Counted from the first letter of the stretch, positions 1 through 11,569 are shown. The stretch is 64,000 nucleotides of DNA from Auxenochlorella pyrenoidosa (GCA_001430745.1 KQ482003.1:626531-690530); one strand, 5' to 3'. Notes: generated by a model not told the origin, from the sequence alone. Numbers and translations are program-made.

Positions 1-2069
1 CCTGGCCATCGCCTGCGCCTTCCCCATCGTGCGCCTCATCATGGACCGCAAAGTTTACGGGGTGCGCTGCCGCACAGGGATACAGCTCTGGGGCTGTGCT
101 TTGCACAGGACTCCCTGCTCTCTTCCTGCATGTCCCCCTCCCCATCCAGCAGCGGTCATTCCCACACAGTGCAGCCACTGGCGCATCGTGTGCTGGGGGT
201 GCCGGCAGGCGATCCCAAAAAGACCGATGTGGCGGTCACCCGCGAGCAGCTGGACACTGTGGATAAGTTCAAGGGTGAGCGCGGCAGCTATGGAGCATTC
301 TTCTTGGCGTACCCAGAGTGATCAACATGACTGCGTGGCTAAACCAAGTCTTGGCTGCTTGGCATCGTGCACGCTACTTGTTTGCCGCTGACGTCATGCT
401 GGCTTATCTCTCCCTGCTGCGCAACAGAGTCGGCATACAAGTGCGGTGTGCAGATCTGCTTCACCATAGTGCTGCTTCTGGTTGGGCTGAACAAGCCGTG
501 AGTTGGTGGGACAGGGATGTGTCAAGATGTTGCTTGGGTATGCAGTGCAGTGCTTCTTGGTGGAGGCACGCCCAATACTTCACCCTTCCCCCCCCCTGCA
601 GCTGGTTCTACGACACCAAGCTCTACTGGGCAGAGTGCAGCTGGCCCTGCAACGTGCACATCAGCTACGGCGAGCGCTTCGTCTACTGCCTGATCTTGGG
701 CTTCTACGTGCAGGTGTGCAGACAGTATCTGGTGCCTGCAGGCCCTGCTGCAGCTGTAGCCAAGATAGAGGTGCAAACCAGTGAGCCAGGTGGCAGTGCC
801 AACGGCGTGTTGCTCCGTGCCATGTGCAAATGCCCCATCTGCCACCCCTGCTGCCAGGCGGTGCCCATGCTCTTCCTGTGGGAGACCAAGCGCAAGGACC
901 GGCTGGAGGTGTTTGCGCACCACGTGGCCACCATCGTGCTCATCGCCTACTCGTACTACCTCAAGTCAGCTCAAGCCTCTGTGTTGCAGCACGCTGCACT
1001 TGTCTCGCTGCACTTGCAACGCCTGCTGCTCCCACCATGAAATGCTCACATGCACCTCGCCAACATGCCTGTGCAGCCTGACGCGCGTTGGCGTCATGGT
1101 GCTGGTGTGCCACGAAACCAATGACATCTTCCTCGAGGCTGCCAAGGTGAACTGGAGCGGCAGCTTGGTGTGCACGCCAGCCTTTTGGTTGCCCGCAAAT
1201 GTGACCGACCTGCTTGTGAGTGCCCTCTTGCCACCCGCCGCCATGCAGATGGCGCGATATGCCAAGCACGAGGCGCTCACCACCGCCATCTTTGTCAGTA
1301 AGTGCGCCGCCTGTCGTTTTGGAGTGGACGGCACACATATGATGGCCAGCTTTGCTTGGATCTGCTCTCACAAACCCTTCCCTTCTCCTTTTGAATGCCT
1401 GCAGCCTTCATGCTCAGCTGGTTCACCACCCGCGTCTTCATGTTCCCCTACTTTGTCATCCGCAGCACGCTGTGGGAGTCAATGGTGGGTGCCAGCATTG
1501 CTGGAGATGTGTTGGCCAGCATGTCAGCGTGCAGTTGGTGAGGCTGATCATCAGAATGAGCGCAACGTGGCACTGATGCCTGCTGCGTGGAACACGGTCT
1601 CGCAGGAGCGCGCCACGGCGCTAGGCGTGCAGGACTCTATCCAGCCGCACCACACCATCCTCAACGGCTTCCTCATCTTCCTGTACTGCCTCCACATCTA
1701 CTGGTGGGCCCGTTGATGCAAGGCAGTGGGCAAGCAAGCAAGCGGGAGCAACAGCATCTCCACGTTATGCTGCCGCGGCTTGCACCTTGGTTGACGGGCC
1801 GCCCCTTCATCCTGCAGGTCATACCTCATCCTGCGCATCGCCGTGAAGCAGCTGACGACGGGTGGTGCAGGTGCGCACCAGTGACTTGCTGCCTGCAGCG
1901 CCTTGCTTGCTAGAACGTGCCTGCAGTCGGATGGTCTGCCAACAAACCCATCATGGAGGCCATCTCCCTCTGCCCTTGGTTTGCTGCAGACGACATTCGC
2001 GAAGAGCGCCCTGCGACGCCGAAGAAGCCCCGCATCGACTCGGTCGGCTCCATGCCCACCCCCGACTGA
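1..2069 (+). CDS. LAG1: Ceramide synthase, LAG1/TLC family (5' partial)
   Basis: This enzyme N-acylates a sphingoid base with acyl-CoA to make (dihydro)ceramide in the ER membrane. The window starts inside the gene, so the N-terminus is missing. About eleven exons can be joined, roughly 2-60, 173-274, 427-497, 602-711, 859-965, 1078-1146, 1249-1297, 1404-1486, 1606-1705, 1818-1860 and 1990-2069. The TLC/Lag1p signature is present: WFYDTKLYW, then LWETKRKD, then the paired histidines of FAHHVATI at about 918-923, which are the catalytic histidines of the family. Further on come the acidic HETNDIF segment and several hydrophobic helices such as FLIFLYCLHIYW. The protein ends in a short lysine-rich, proline-rich cytosolic tail. 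All ten introns look like GT-AG. The fold and motif order make the family call secure; acyl-chain preference cannot be read from the sequence. Confidence 0.9.
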
Positions 2070-2145
2070 TTTGAGAAGGCCGGGCCAAGTGCCTTGCCCC
2101 CTCGCTTCTGCCTGCTTCCTGCTGCATGCAGATGCTGGCCTCCAC

Positions 2146-2150
2146 TGTAA
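2146..2150 (+). terminator. Probable polyadenylation signal of the ceramide synthase gene
   Basis: A TGTAA pentamer lies about 77 nt after the stop codon. TGTAA is the usual polyadenylation motif of green algae. The remaining space up to the convergent REX4 stop at 2308 is short. Confidence 0.5.
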
Positions 2151-2307
2151 AAGTCTGTGCAGTCCTCGTTTCCTCAGCACTTCTCTACCCTAGGAGCGTC
2201 CTTGTTACTCAATTCAGCCTCTCTTTCTTGCACGTGTTCTGCATTGAAATCATGCTAACAAGGTTGAAGTCCTCTGCCCGAATTGCCAGCGCTGTCTGAG
2301 ACAAGAC

Positions 2308-4507
2308 TTACAAGTCGCTCATAATGTCCCTTGCAGCCAGCTCCGTCAGCGACAATGCCACGGTCTCTTTCTTGCCTGCATGGGTGACAAACATGCCTGT
2401 CCGTGCCGCCGTTTCTGCGAGCATCTTTGCAACTGCTGGGTGCTGTTGCTGCTTGCCGCCAGCAGCCAACCACCGTTCCCACTCCTGCACAACAAAGGCA
2501 ACAGGGCGTTGAGGTAAGTTGACGATGGGCAGGATCGGCAGCGACACCCCTGCCCACAACATGCAGCAGGCCTGCAACAAGGGCAACCGCCTCGGCATGC
2601 CTCTCACCTTGCGGTGCTTGAGGTACAGGTAGAGCGCTGCCCGGGCGTCATCCACTGGGCTGTGCTCCCCCTCCTGAATGCTGAGGCCCAGCACCTCAGA
2701 TGCCAAGTGCCGCAGTGCGCGTGATTTGAGCTTGCCAGTGCGTGCCTGCAAAGCAGCATTTTTAGCAGGGTGTACAGCATAGTGATAACTGCGCTGTATA
2801 CATGTAGCAGGTGACCCAGTCAGCTGCCAGCATGAGCGTGCAACCCCTGCTGTGGCCGGGGAACCTCGCCATGACGAGCGTACCTGCACCTTCATTAGTG
2901 GCGGGTACTTGGCTGTGTCGCGGACATCCTTGCGCTTGTGGCTCAGCAGCAGTGCCTGCATGCACAGGAGCAGTGAGAAACTAAATGAACAGCCGCAAGG
3001 GCGAGCAAGAATCTGGAGGCAATGGCGGAATGCACCGCTCAGTTCTGCTGCTTGCGCTGTGCATGGCCTGCGACCGAGGTGGAGACGGTCTCGGCGAAAT
3101 TGCTAAGCAGACGGGCAGGGGCCCTGCCAGCCTTGACCTACGCTCCCGCTGAGCTCAAGAGCTAGCTTCAGTTGCATGCTGTCCTTGGTCTCCCTGTTTC
3201 CCTGTTGGGAGGCCTCCTCTGCAGCAGCCTCCTCGCACCTCCAGATCATTCTCAATGGCGTGCCCCACCACGATACGCCCCTTGAGCAGCACCGCCACCT
3301 CGCGCTGGACCGCATCGAAGGGTGCGGCATCACGCAGGTTGGAAGGCCGCACACCTGCAGCCGAGGAGAGGGAGAGATGATGCTGTGAAACCATGGCCTA
3401 TGTCCAAGCAGCCCGCCATGCACAAAGGAACTGCTGTGCAAGAGCAGTTGTCGGCAACCCACCGCTGACTTTGGTCCTGAAGTCTGTGACCTTCTCCTTG
3501 GGCCGCACAAAGCGGTCGAGCAGCACGTTGCCTGCGCTGTTCACCACGCACACCCTGCAAGGCACGCCATGCCATGAGGCATTGTGCACGCTCGCGGTGG
3601 CAGGCAGGTTTACAGCCAGGGGATGCTTGCTCCTGCATGCACTGCATTTGAGCCATGCTGCTTCAATACATCTCCAAGCTGCAGCAGGACCAGCAGCCTG
3701 CAATCACCTGGCCAGTGCAGAGCGCTCGCCGTCGGGGCCCACCCCAACCATTTCGCAGTCAAGGGCTACGACCTGGAACAGGAGGTTCAGTGCAGAACTG
3801 GGCTTAGGTATTTCAGAGCAACTGGCAGGGTAAAGGCCACCACCTGCAACAGATGCATCCGCTAGCTCTAGCTGGCCCGAGCTTGCACAAAAGAAGGCTT
3901 GCATGTGCCCTCCCTTGTTGCTCAAAAGTACAAGCTCGTGGACGCGGCTTGCCTTGGTGGGAGTGGTGAAAGTGCGATCACTCGGCGTTGTGGACCCTGG
4001 CCGGTTCACACGTGCAGCCGGCTGGGGCGCACCCGCCGCGGCACCAGGCCCCTCGCCTCCCTGGCGCTGGCGCTGGCCTTGCCAGCGTGGCCGCTGACCT
4101 TGCTGCTGCTGCTTGGTGGCATCCATGGCTGCCTTCAGAGCCGCCCAATTGGTGGCTGCTGCTGCTGTGGCAGCCCCTGGCTTTGGCGCAGGCGCCACGA
4201 CTGTTGGGATCGATGGGAGCTGCAAGTGGTTGCCGCTGCAGCGGCGCTTCTTGGAGGCGGGCTGCGTGCCCTTAGCCACGTTATGAGCTCCAGGCGCGCC
4301 AGGTGCTGCGCTGGCAGCGCAGGGTGTGGCCTCCTCCACAGCCACATCACTGCCTGCTGCTGATGCACGCGCCTCATGCCGCGGCTGCTTTTTGCCCTTG
4401 CGCTTGTCACCGGCCTTGACCACTGCCTGGGGAAGCGCGCCAGCGTCCAGAGCTGACGGAGGCTCTGTCGGTTTCGGCTTGAACTTGTTCCCCTTGACGT
4501 GTGGCAT
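2308..4507 (-). CDS. REX4: RNA exonuclease 4 (REX4/XPMC2-type DEDDh 3'-5' exonuclease)
   Basis: Nucleolar 3'-5' exonuclease of the DEDDh superfamily, linked in yeast to rRNA processing. Seven exons give about 403 residues: 4507-3953, 3772-3708, 3555-3463, 3354-3239, 2955-2890, 2745-2608 and 2484-2308. The N-terminal 185 residues are basic, low-complexity and Q-rich, with a NWAALKAAMD segment also typical of REX4. The nuclease domain follows: VVALDCEMVGVGPDG holds the first Asp and Glu, VRPSNLRDA is the Exo-linked loop, VVGHAIENDLE supplies the second Asp, and EHSPVDDARAALYLY supplies the His and last Asp. The first intron appears to use a GC donor (AAG|GCAAGC, about 3952). The start ATG lies 30 nt behind the stop of another ORF on the same strand and in the same frame, so the two may share a transcript. 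Confidence 0.9.
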
Positions 4508-4537
4508 GGCTGCTTGCCTCTGCTGCTCCTGGAGCTG

Positions 4538-5091
4538 CTACTTGTGGAATGCTTTCAGCTTTGCTTCGGCCAACTGCTGCTCCACACGCTGCTGCGCTGC
4601 CCGTGCAGTGGTGCGCAGGAGCAGGCTGCCACGGCGCTGGTAGACGGCCTGCACGCAATGCAGGGGTTGCAGTAGAATGTACGCATCTGAGCGCAGCGGC
4701 TTCTGGCATGCATGCAGGTGCTGAGGCTTGTAGGAGGCCGCATCGATGCGCGCATGGCAGTCTTACTCACCCTGTCAGGCTTCAGGCTATGCAGCTCTAA
4801 CTTTGCAGTCTCCAGTAGCCTTATCTGCAAAGCAGCGCGGCGTAGGGTGAGGACAACGGAGGGAGTGGCCAGGTTGGTAAAAAACTTGGTCCTCAGGGAG
4901 CGGCGGCAGAGGTGGCGGCAGCGCACGACTGTGCAAGAGGGGAAGCGCCGAGCCCTTGGCCGACACGCGCTGCGGCTCAAACCAGAAGCACCACGATCAC
5001 GACCCACGGGCTACACGAGCCTCGCCGCTTGCAAAATCGGACAGGGAGAGGGGGGCGAGGAGAAGTCGACACAGGTTTCGACGCAGGGCAT
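4538..5091 (-). CDS. Small prefoldin-beta-like coiled-coil protein (possibly ASDURF-like), upstream cistron of REX4
   Basis: Three exons (about 5091-5017, 4824-4771, 4648-4538) splice in phase 0 and give 79 residues. The product is a helix (ILQAARL, then LLETAKLELHSLK), a turn with a VYQRRGSLLLRT hairpin, and a second helix (AAQQRVEQQLAEAKLKAF). Helix-hairpin-helix of this size is the layout of beta-type prefoldins. From memory, the LK-x(4)-VY-x-hairpin resembles ASDURF, a human prefoldin-like protein that is itself the upstream ORF of a dicistronic mRNA. That match is inference. The stop TAG (4540-4538) is followed by exactly ten codons and then the REX4 ATG, all in one frame. The coding status rests on clean splice signals and the amphipathic pattern. 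The last intron could alternatively end earlier, adding about 18 residues. Confidence 0.55.
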
Positions 5092-5977
5092 TTACAACTC
5101 TCCTCTCGCACCTGCGAATCGACGCCCGCGCCCTGGGCCATGCGCACTCAGACAATATGCTGTCAAGTGTGTTGCTTCCTGCTCCTCACTTGCCACAGAA
5201 AAAGAAACCCGATGCGAATGACGGGGGATGCACCATGAGATGCCCGCATGCATGCTCATCAGTAACAGGCGCCAGCGTGCTGGAAGGTCGTAGCGCTGGC
5301 GGACTGGCGGACTGGCGGACTGGCGGACTCCTCTCTTCAGAGCGGCCACAAATGGGAATGCTTTTAAAGAGGGTATGCTAACGGAGGTAGTCAGCAGTCC
5401 GCACAGCATGTAGCTTTGGGGGAAAGATGAGCATCGAGTGCATCTGACGGCTGGAGGGCGCACCCACGCCGCCCTTGCAGGTGGAGGCCCCGGGCCTCTC
5501 AGAGATGGAATGCGTCCAGCTACATTCCATGCGACGCTGTGCATTGATACGCGAGCCTTGACTGGTGTTTTTTACTGCTTGGTTCGCTCAACGGTCTCTG
5601 GGCAATAGCGTTGTCAGCATCATCGAGCCTGGCAGCGGCCAGCGAGGCGCCGGCACCCTGCTGGGCTCCCATGCCAACGCCATTGGAACATGGGCAGTTC
5701 CTGACCAGCGCACTGACCAGCACACTTCCTTTGGCTTGCCCGGAGGGCGGTCAAGCCCTCCCTAAGGTGCACACTCGATCAGTCTCGCCCTCCGTTTCGT
5801 TGCTGTAGGTGCGTGCAGCGGCGTTTGCACTTCAGACCATTGTCGCTGCCCGCGGGGAGTGCGCAGTGCGAGGCTCGAAGCAACTGCTTTCGGTAGCACT
5901 CTCGTGTTGGCAAGCGCTCGTGAGCAAATTGGAGACCAAAATCGAATAGCATCCAATCAGGAGAGCGAGCGGCCGAA
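5092..5977. other. Intergenic region between divergent genes
   Basis: About 890 bases separate the start of the prefoldin-like/REX4 unit (-) from presenilin (+). It must hold both promoters. I see no convincing exon. It contains a four-copy 8-nt repeat at 5298-5329 and otherwise nothing recognisable. Confidence 0.6.
5298..5329. repeat. Short tandem repeat, 8-nt unit ggcggact, four copies
   Basis: Four exact copies of ggcggact stand head to tail, with a partial copy on the left edge. The array lies in the intergenic space upstream of the REX4 unit. Confidence 0.9.
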
Positions 5978-8901
5978 ATGAGGAGCGTTCTGGATGATCT
6001 GGGAGAGGAGGTCACAGGTCGGTGTTTGGGGCCCTGCCTGGCGCCGGTTGCGGCCGGTGGGAGCCTAGTGCGCAAGCAGCATAAGCAGCAGCAGAGCTGG
6101 TTCAAGCCTTGGCATTTTAAGCGAGAGTTGGACCCAGCCGATCACACGGATGTCAGCAAGACTGGCGGAAGGCTGACAGCTAAGGAATGCGCGGTCAACT
6201 TTGTCGCACTTTGTTGCGGCTCCGCCACTGTCGCAGATGCTGCCCCACTCGTTTCACCTGCCAGTTCCCTCCCTCCCTCTGTGCAGGCATCGTCGCCCCA
6301 GTCAGCCTGTGCATGGCCTTGACAGTCGCCCTGGTGCGCACGCTCAACCCTGATGGCGCCTCTGACTCTGGCGCTGTCTTCCTGGCCAGCGCCTACTACA
6401 CCGAGCAGGCCGGCGACAGCACTGGGCAGAAGCTGAGCGGCGCGCTCATCAACAGGTGCAAACAGGCTAGGGGGTGCAGCATATCTTTGTGCATTGTTTC
6501 CAATCGACCATGCCTTGCATGGCAGCAGCAGCGACACGACCCTGAGCTGGTCCTGCCTTCTCCCAACCCCCGCAGTTTGATTTTCGTCGGTGTGGTGGCG
6601 GTGCGTGGGGCCGACTGGGAACCCAGCGCGGTGCATGGGAACAGCTGCACAGTGTCGCTGCACAACGATGAGTTGGTGCTGATTGCCCTCCTGGCGCATG
6701 CTGCAGGTCATGACCTTCATCTTGGTGCTGCTTTTCAAATACGGGGTGCGAGCGCTCAGCTCCTGAATGCATCCTTCTGGGCTTATCTCTGTGCCCTGCA
6801 ATCCCTTGCTTGCCAGCCTGTGGTCACAGGGCTGCTGCTTCTGCACAACTGTCCAGCCGTAAGCCCTGTGGTTTGGTGTTGCCTGCATGCCTGCCTTGCA
6901 TCCCTGCTGACGTGTAGTGCTGACCTTCTGCTGTGCAGTATGTCCGCCTCATATACGCCTACATGGGCTTCGCGGGCTTTTCCATCTTCTTCGTCCTGGC
7001 CGGCATCATCCTCATCGAGCTGCTGCAGACGTGGCACGTGCACCTCGACTTCATCAGCTTCACGTACATCCTGTGGAACTTTGCGGCAGTAGGCGCATTG
7101 ACGCTGTTCATCCTGCCAGCGCCGCTGCTCATGAAGCAGTGCTACCTCATTATCACAGGTGGGGCAGCAGCAAGCGCGACTGCTGTCAAAGTGGGAGCAG
7201 TTCAAGGACGCTGCCACACACTGCCCTGCCATGCCCTACGCTCTGCCCCGCCTTCCTGCGTGCCAACCGCAGGTGTTGTCACGGCGTATGTTTTCACCTG
7301 GATTCCCGAGTGGACGACGTGGATGCTGGTCACCTTGATGGCGCTGTACGACGTGGTAGCTGTGCTCGTGCCAGGCGGCCCGCTCAAAATGCTGGTGGAG
7401 CTGGCGCAGGAGCGGGAGGAGGTGAGGCCAGCAGCTGCGACAGCCCCTGCTTTCACACTCACTCTCATGCACGCATCAGTGTGGGCAACGGAGCAGGCTT
7501 CAGGAGGGAGCTCTGGGCAGCAAAACATGGTGCAGCTGGTATGCGGACCCTCAACCATCGGACATGCACGGCACTGCAGTACCCTAACGCAGCCATTCAC
7601 CCTCATGTTTCTGCTTTGAAGACGATCCCTGCGCTCGTTTATGAAGCGAGGCCCACTCGGCGTGGCGAACCGATGCAGCAGGGCATGAACCCACGCATGC
7701 ATGCAGCGCCTGACGGCATAGGCGGCCCCTTGCCAGCGGCAGGTGAAGGCGCAAACACACATGGTTTGGGTGCCTTTGTAGTGGGCAGTTAGTTTGCTGG
7801 TTGGGCTGCCTACTGCATGCCGTGATGCATGCACTACAGAGTACATACTGGCTGCGGTATGATTCTGTTTTTGTTCTTGGCGCAGGCCCTGCAATCCATG
7901 CAGCACCCGGCTTCCAGCGCAACTCCGCTGCCAGCACAGGCAGCGTGGGCGGCAGCTCGGTGGAGCAGGAGCCAACACCAGACACCCCGCTCATACCGCC
8001 TGCACCCGTGGGGCAGCAGAGCAGCCCTGCAGCTCTGGAGGGCGGTAGCTGGGCGGAGACGCCAGCCAATCAAGTGGCAGCCAGCAATGCGGAAACTCCT
8101 CCAGATCCAGCGGCAGGGCAGCACAATGTGCCTGGCGGGCCGCGGGCGACAGGTGGGTTTGCCCAGGCCCTGTCTGTATGCTCCGTTCTGCAATGTCACA
8201 GAAGCAAGAAATCCTGGTGCAACGTTGTTTCTTTGCGCAGGGCAGCATCCAGGCGGGGCTGGGCCGCACCAGGAGTCTGACGACGAGGAGGATGGCGCTT
8301 TCAGTCTGCCTGACAGCATCAAGCTTGGGCTGGTGAGCCGTGAAAAACTGTGGTGCACAGATCCTGACCTCGCTTAGAGTGTCAGCGCAGCAGCATACGT
8401 CAGAGCCCTGCCCTGCCTGGCACGATGCATGTCTGCGGACTTCAAGGCTATCCCAGCCCACACTGTTCTTTGGCTTTGCAGGGGGATTTCATTTTTTATT
8501 CATTACTGGTTGGACGGGCTGCCATGTACGACTACTTCACTGTCTTCAGCTGCTACCTCGCCATCATTGCCGGTGCGCACCGGAAGGGGCCGGGCGCGGC
8601 GGGCTGCGCAGTACCTGCATCCATGTACTTCTTTGCTGCGACCGTTCACGCTACCCCTGACCTTTTCCTGCGCTGTTGGGGCGGCCCACAGCATTGCTTG
8701 TCTCCCGTCTCACATGCCGCCGTCTTCCGGCCCCTCCTGCCCACAGGCCTGGGCTGCACACTGCTCTGGCTGGCCATGGCGCGCAAGGCGTTACCCGCGC
8801 TGCCTGTGTCCATAGCGCTGGGCGTGTCCCTCTACTTCATCAGCCGCTTTGTGATGGAGCCAGTCATCCTGCCCATGACCCTGGAGCTGGTGTACTTCTG
8901 A
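5978..8901 (+). CDS. PSEN: Presenilin, catalytic aspartyl protease of gamma-secretase type
   Basis: Intramembrane aspartyl protease of the ER/Golgi. Eleven exons (5978-6017, 6287-6455, 6576-6600, 6707-6745, 6939-7158, 7273-7421, 7622-7661, 7886-8152, 8241-8332, 8482-8572, 8747-8901) join to 428 residues. The family's three hallmarks are present in order: LMALYDVVAV, with the first catalytic Asp in the YD motif; LGLGDFIFYS, the GxGD motif with the second Asp, assembled across the 8332/8482 splice; and KALPALPVS, the PAL motif near the C-terminus. Nine hydrophobic segments fit the usual topology. The loop between the two aspartates is a long, low-complexity Pro/Ala/Gln stretch (exon 8) ending in an acidic run, as in plant presenilins. 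Exon 3 is only 25 nt. The start is the first ATG in frame with the conserved LGEEVTGIVAPVS segment. Confidence 0.93.
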
Positions 8902-8929
8902 GTGTGCTGGCTGCATGCGCTGGACGGTC

Positions 8930-8934
8930 TGTAA
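8930..8934 (+). terminator. Probable polyadenylation signal of presenilin
   Basis: TGTAA lies about 29 nt after the stop codon. Confidence 0.45.
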
Positions 8935-9415
8935 GTTACCAAGCATGAACAGCGCTGCTGTAAAATGGATTCAAAGCGATGAAGGGCAGTCTGTGCTGAT
9001 GGAGGGCTGTTGCAGGCGCTCAAGATATGTCAAGAAAATGATACGGTAGGTCGAAATACTAGCCACCTGTCCAGACATCACATCACTGTTCATGTCAAGG
9101 TCCTTCAGCTCCACATCCTCTTTGACACTGGTCCCCACGCACGTTCTTTGCTTCAATGCTGCCACTTGAAGAGCTCTTTCATCTTCATGTGAATTTCACC
9201 TTACAATTCTGGTTCCTGGCCGGCTGGCTGATCGAAATGTTGAATCAATGCAAGCCGGCTCAGCTTTTCATTGATTCTTTTAAGCACCCAAAACGCAGTG
9301 CGTCGGAGCAAGCACGGTGGACGACCTGAGAAAGGGATGGCAGCGCTTGAGCGTGCGGTCAAGGGAGAGCCAAGACCAATGTACTTACTTTCAAAAAAAA
9401 AGCATCCAGAACTTG

Positions 9416-9420
9416 TTACA
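9416..9420 (-). terminator. Probable polyadenylation signal of NDPK
   Basis: On the minus strand a TGTAA (ttaca on the plus strand) lies about 120 nt beyond the NDPK stop. Confidence 0.4.
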
Positions 9421-9539
9421 CCTTTCTGTGCAAAGTGACGACAATACCGCTCAATCATGTCTGCTGAACATCAAGCCAAGTCGTTCCGGGTTTTCCCGAC
9501 ATGAGGCTCTCTCACCTCGCAGCGACAGCTAGCAGCGCA

Positions 9540-10934
9540 TCACTCGTAGATCCAGGACAGGGTAGCAGGGGTGTTGTCAACGATGCCCTCAGGGAACCAC
9601 AGCGCAATCTGGGGATGGGTGGGTATTGCAGAGGTTGAATATCAGGTGTGCAAAAACATGACACGACCGCACAGCACTGCTGTGAGGCAGGGGGTGTGCA
9701 GGGGTCAGTGCTCGGCCAGGGTCAACATCATCACAGGCCTGTTGCAAACGGGCTGCTCCAGCATCCAGTCGGCCCTGGCACCTCACCTCCTTCTGCGCGT
9801 TCTCCACAGAGTCGCTGCCGTGGATCACGTTGCGGCCGACCTGCATGCATGCGAAGGCCAGAGACGCAGATTTACGGTGAGTTCAAAATGCTACTGTGAA
9901 CTCAGCTCCATTTCTCAGCAAGTGCAGTGTTATGTGCTGCTCTGGGATGAGCACGCTACCCGGCACACCCGTCCAGCCCAGGTGACTTGCACCCCTAAGT
10001 AACTCCTCCTTGGTGCCTGCCTCACCTCGATGGAGAAGTCAGCGCGGATGGTGCCAGGGGCGGAAGCCTGCACTTGGCGCAGCGACAAGCAGGGAGGAGT
10101 GAGAATGGATGGTCTCGCTGCTGGAAATGGCAAGGCGATGCTTGTTCACAGCCCTGGCATCCCGCTCCCTGTTACGCTGCGAGACCGCTTGAAGGACTGG
10201 CTTGCCTGGGGGTTGGTGGCACCGATCAGGTGGCGCGCCTGCACGTTGGGCAGGCAGCCAGAAGGTTGTCACCGTGTGTGCTTCTGCTGATGTGAAACCA
10301 TAGCCCGCCTTGCAAGCACAGCGCAGGTGCGAAATTGCTGGCCGGCGTCTGTACGGCAGCCATCGGCTGGCGATGCAAGAGTCGGCGCTGCCCTGGAGCC
10401 ACGCATACCTGGGCCACCACGTTCTTGCCCTCCAGCACAATGGCCACCACGGGGCCGCTGGTGATGTACTCCACCAGGCCTGCAGAGGTTGGAGGAACAT
10501 CCATGGAAGGATGTTGAGGCCAGGGCAAGATTGAAGGCAGGGTTGGCTGCACAGTCAGCCTGCTCTTGCTGCAGAGCATGGGCCCAGGGGGACGACGGTG
10601 CCAGCCATTCCAGCAATCCCCCTTCACGCTGAAGCCCCCATACTCAGGCAGCGCACCCGCAAAGAAGGGCTTGGAGGACAGGTCGGCGTAGTGAGACTCT
10701 GCCAGCTGCTTGGACACGTTCATCAGCTTCAGGCCACGCAGGGTGTAGCCCTGCGCGTGTAGCGATGGCAGGTTGTGGCGGTTGAGGCTTTGCGGGTTGA
10801 CACGCGGGCAACAACACAGCAGAGATACCAGGCTTGCACCGCACCTTGCGCAGGAAGCGCTCCAGGATGGGGGTGACCAGGCCGCGCTGGACCGCGTCCG
10901 GCTTGAGCATCACAAAGGTCAGCTCGGTCGCCAT
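9540..10934 (-). CDS. NDPK: Nucleoside diphosphate kinase
   Basis: Transfers the gamma phosphate between nucleoside triphosphates and diphosphates through a phospho-histidine. Seven exons (10934-10845, 10750-10657, 10479-10409, 10238-10206, 10067-10026, 9840-9787, 9608-9540) give 150 residues, the standard length. Visible family motifs are [13 protein letters not shown] at the N-terminus, [38 protein letters not shown], and NVIHGSDS, which carries the active-site His. It ends in the usual short C-terminal segment. There is no obvious transit peptide, so a cytosolic (group I) enzyme is likely. The 33-nt exon ending in LIGATNPQ is followed by CAG|GCAAGC, an apparent GC-AG intron. The start is the ATG immediately before ATELTFVML. 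Confidence 0.95.
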
Positions 10935-11569
10935 TGTGTGCAAACGACTGCATGCACGGCATCCGGAGGCAGAATGCTCATTAGTGCTGATATGATTCGC
11001 TGCACCTCGTGCACATGGCCACCAGATACTGTTTTACGGTTCAACTCCCTCATTAAGTAGGCTGAAACGCAGGTGTGCTGACACCTGTGTGTTCTGCAGG
11101 CGGCGGCGGTGGGTACCGAGCAGCGGCGGCGGGCGCCAGCCCCCACCAGCCTCTGCACAAGCCCTGGCCATCAATGTGATGAATCGATTGGACAGACTAG
11201 AGTGGCTTCCGCCGTCCAACCCCTGCTCGCTGATCAAGGCGGAGAAAGCATGCGCGGAATGCTCGGCCGAAAAAGTGGCCCTCCCATCTTGGACACTCAC
11301 CGTGTATGTGGATTGAAGCTCAAGGAACAAAGAGGAACATTTCATCGTGGAACAGGGGAAGAAGAGAACATGCTCCCAGCATGGAACGCAGCATGCACAT
11401 TTGCGTTTGGAGGAGTTGTTCCGAGATCATAAGCTTTGCAAGGGGGTCTGCAGAACATACAGGCCTGCAAACACAGCAGTTGGCCCCAACAGCCCGCTGA
11501 GTCCCTCCGAGCACTGCGTAGTTCTAGCCTCACTGCCTCGTACCCTGCGTGGCTGAAATTTGGTGAACA
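10935..11569. other. Divergent intergenic region, NDPK / Bud32
   Basis: About 635 bases between two divergent starts, presumably holding both promoters and 5' UTRs. No coding or repeat signal was seen. Confidence 0.55.

Larger units (their letters stand above)
8902..9539. other. Convergent intergenic region, presenilin / NDPK
   Basis: The two genes end tail to tail here, so the stretch should be 3' UTR of both. TGTAA occurs at 8930-8934 on the plus strand, and its reverse complement ttaca at 9416-9420. No coding signal was found. Confidence 0.6.

Noticed and set aside
4649..4770. Extra 18 codons before the last exon of the prefoldin-like ORF
   Set aside because: An earlier acceptor keeps the frame, but the later one follows a typical pyrimidine-rich GTGCAG and gives a cleaner helix-hairpin join.
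7682..7885. GC donor after GATGCAGCAG in presenilin
   Set aside because: A GT donor 19-20 nt earlier (CGGC|GTGGCG) joins the next exon in the correct phase, so a GC intron is not needed here.
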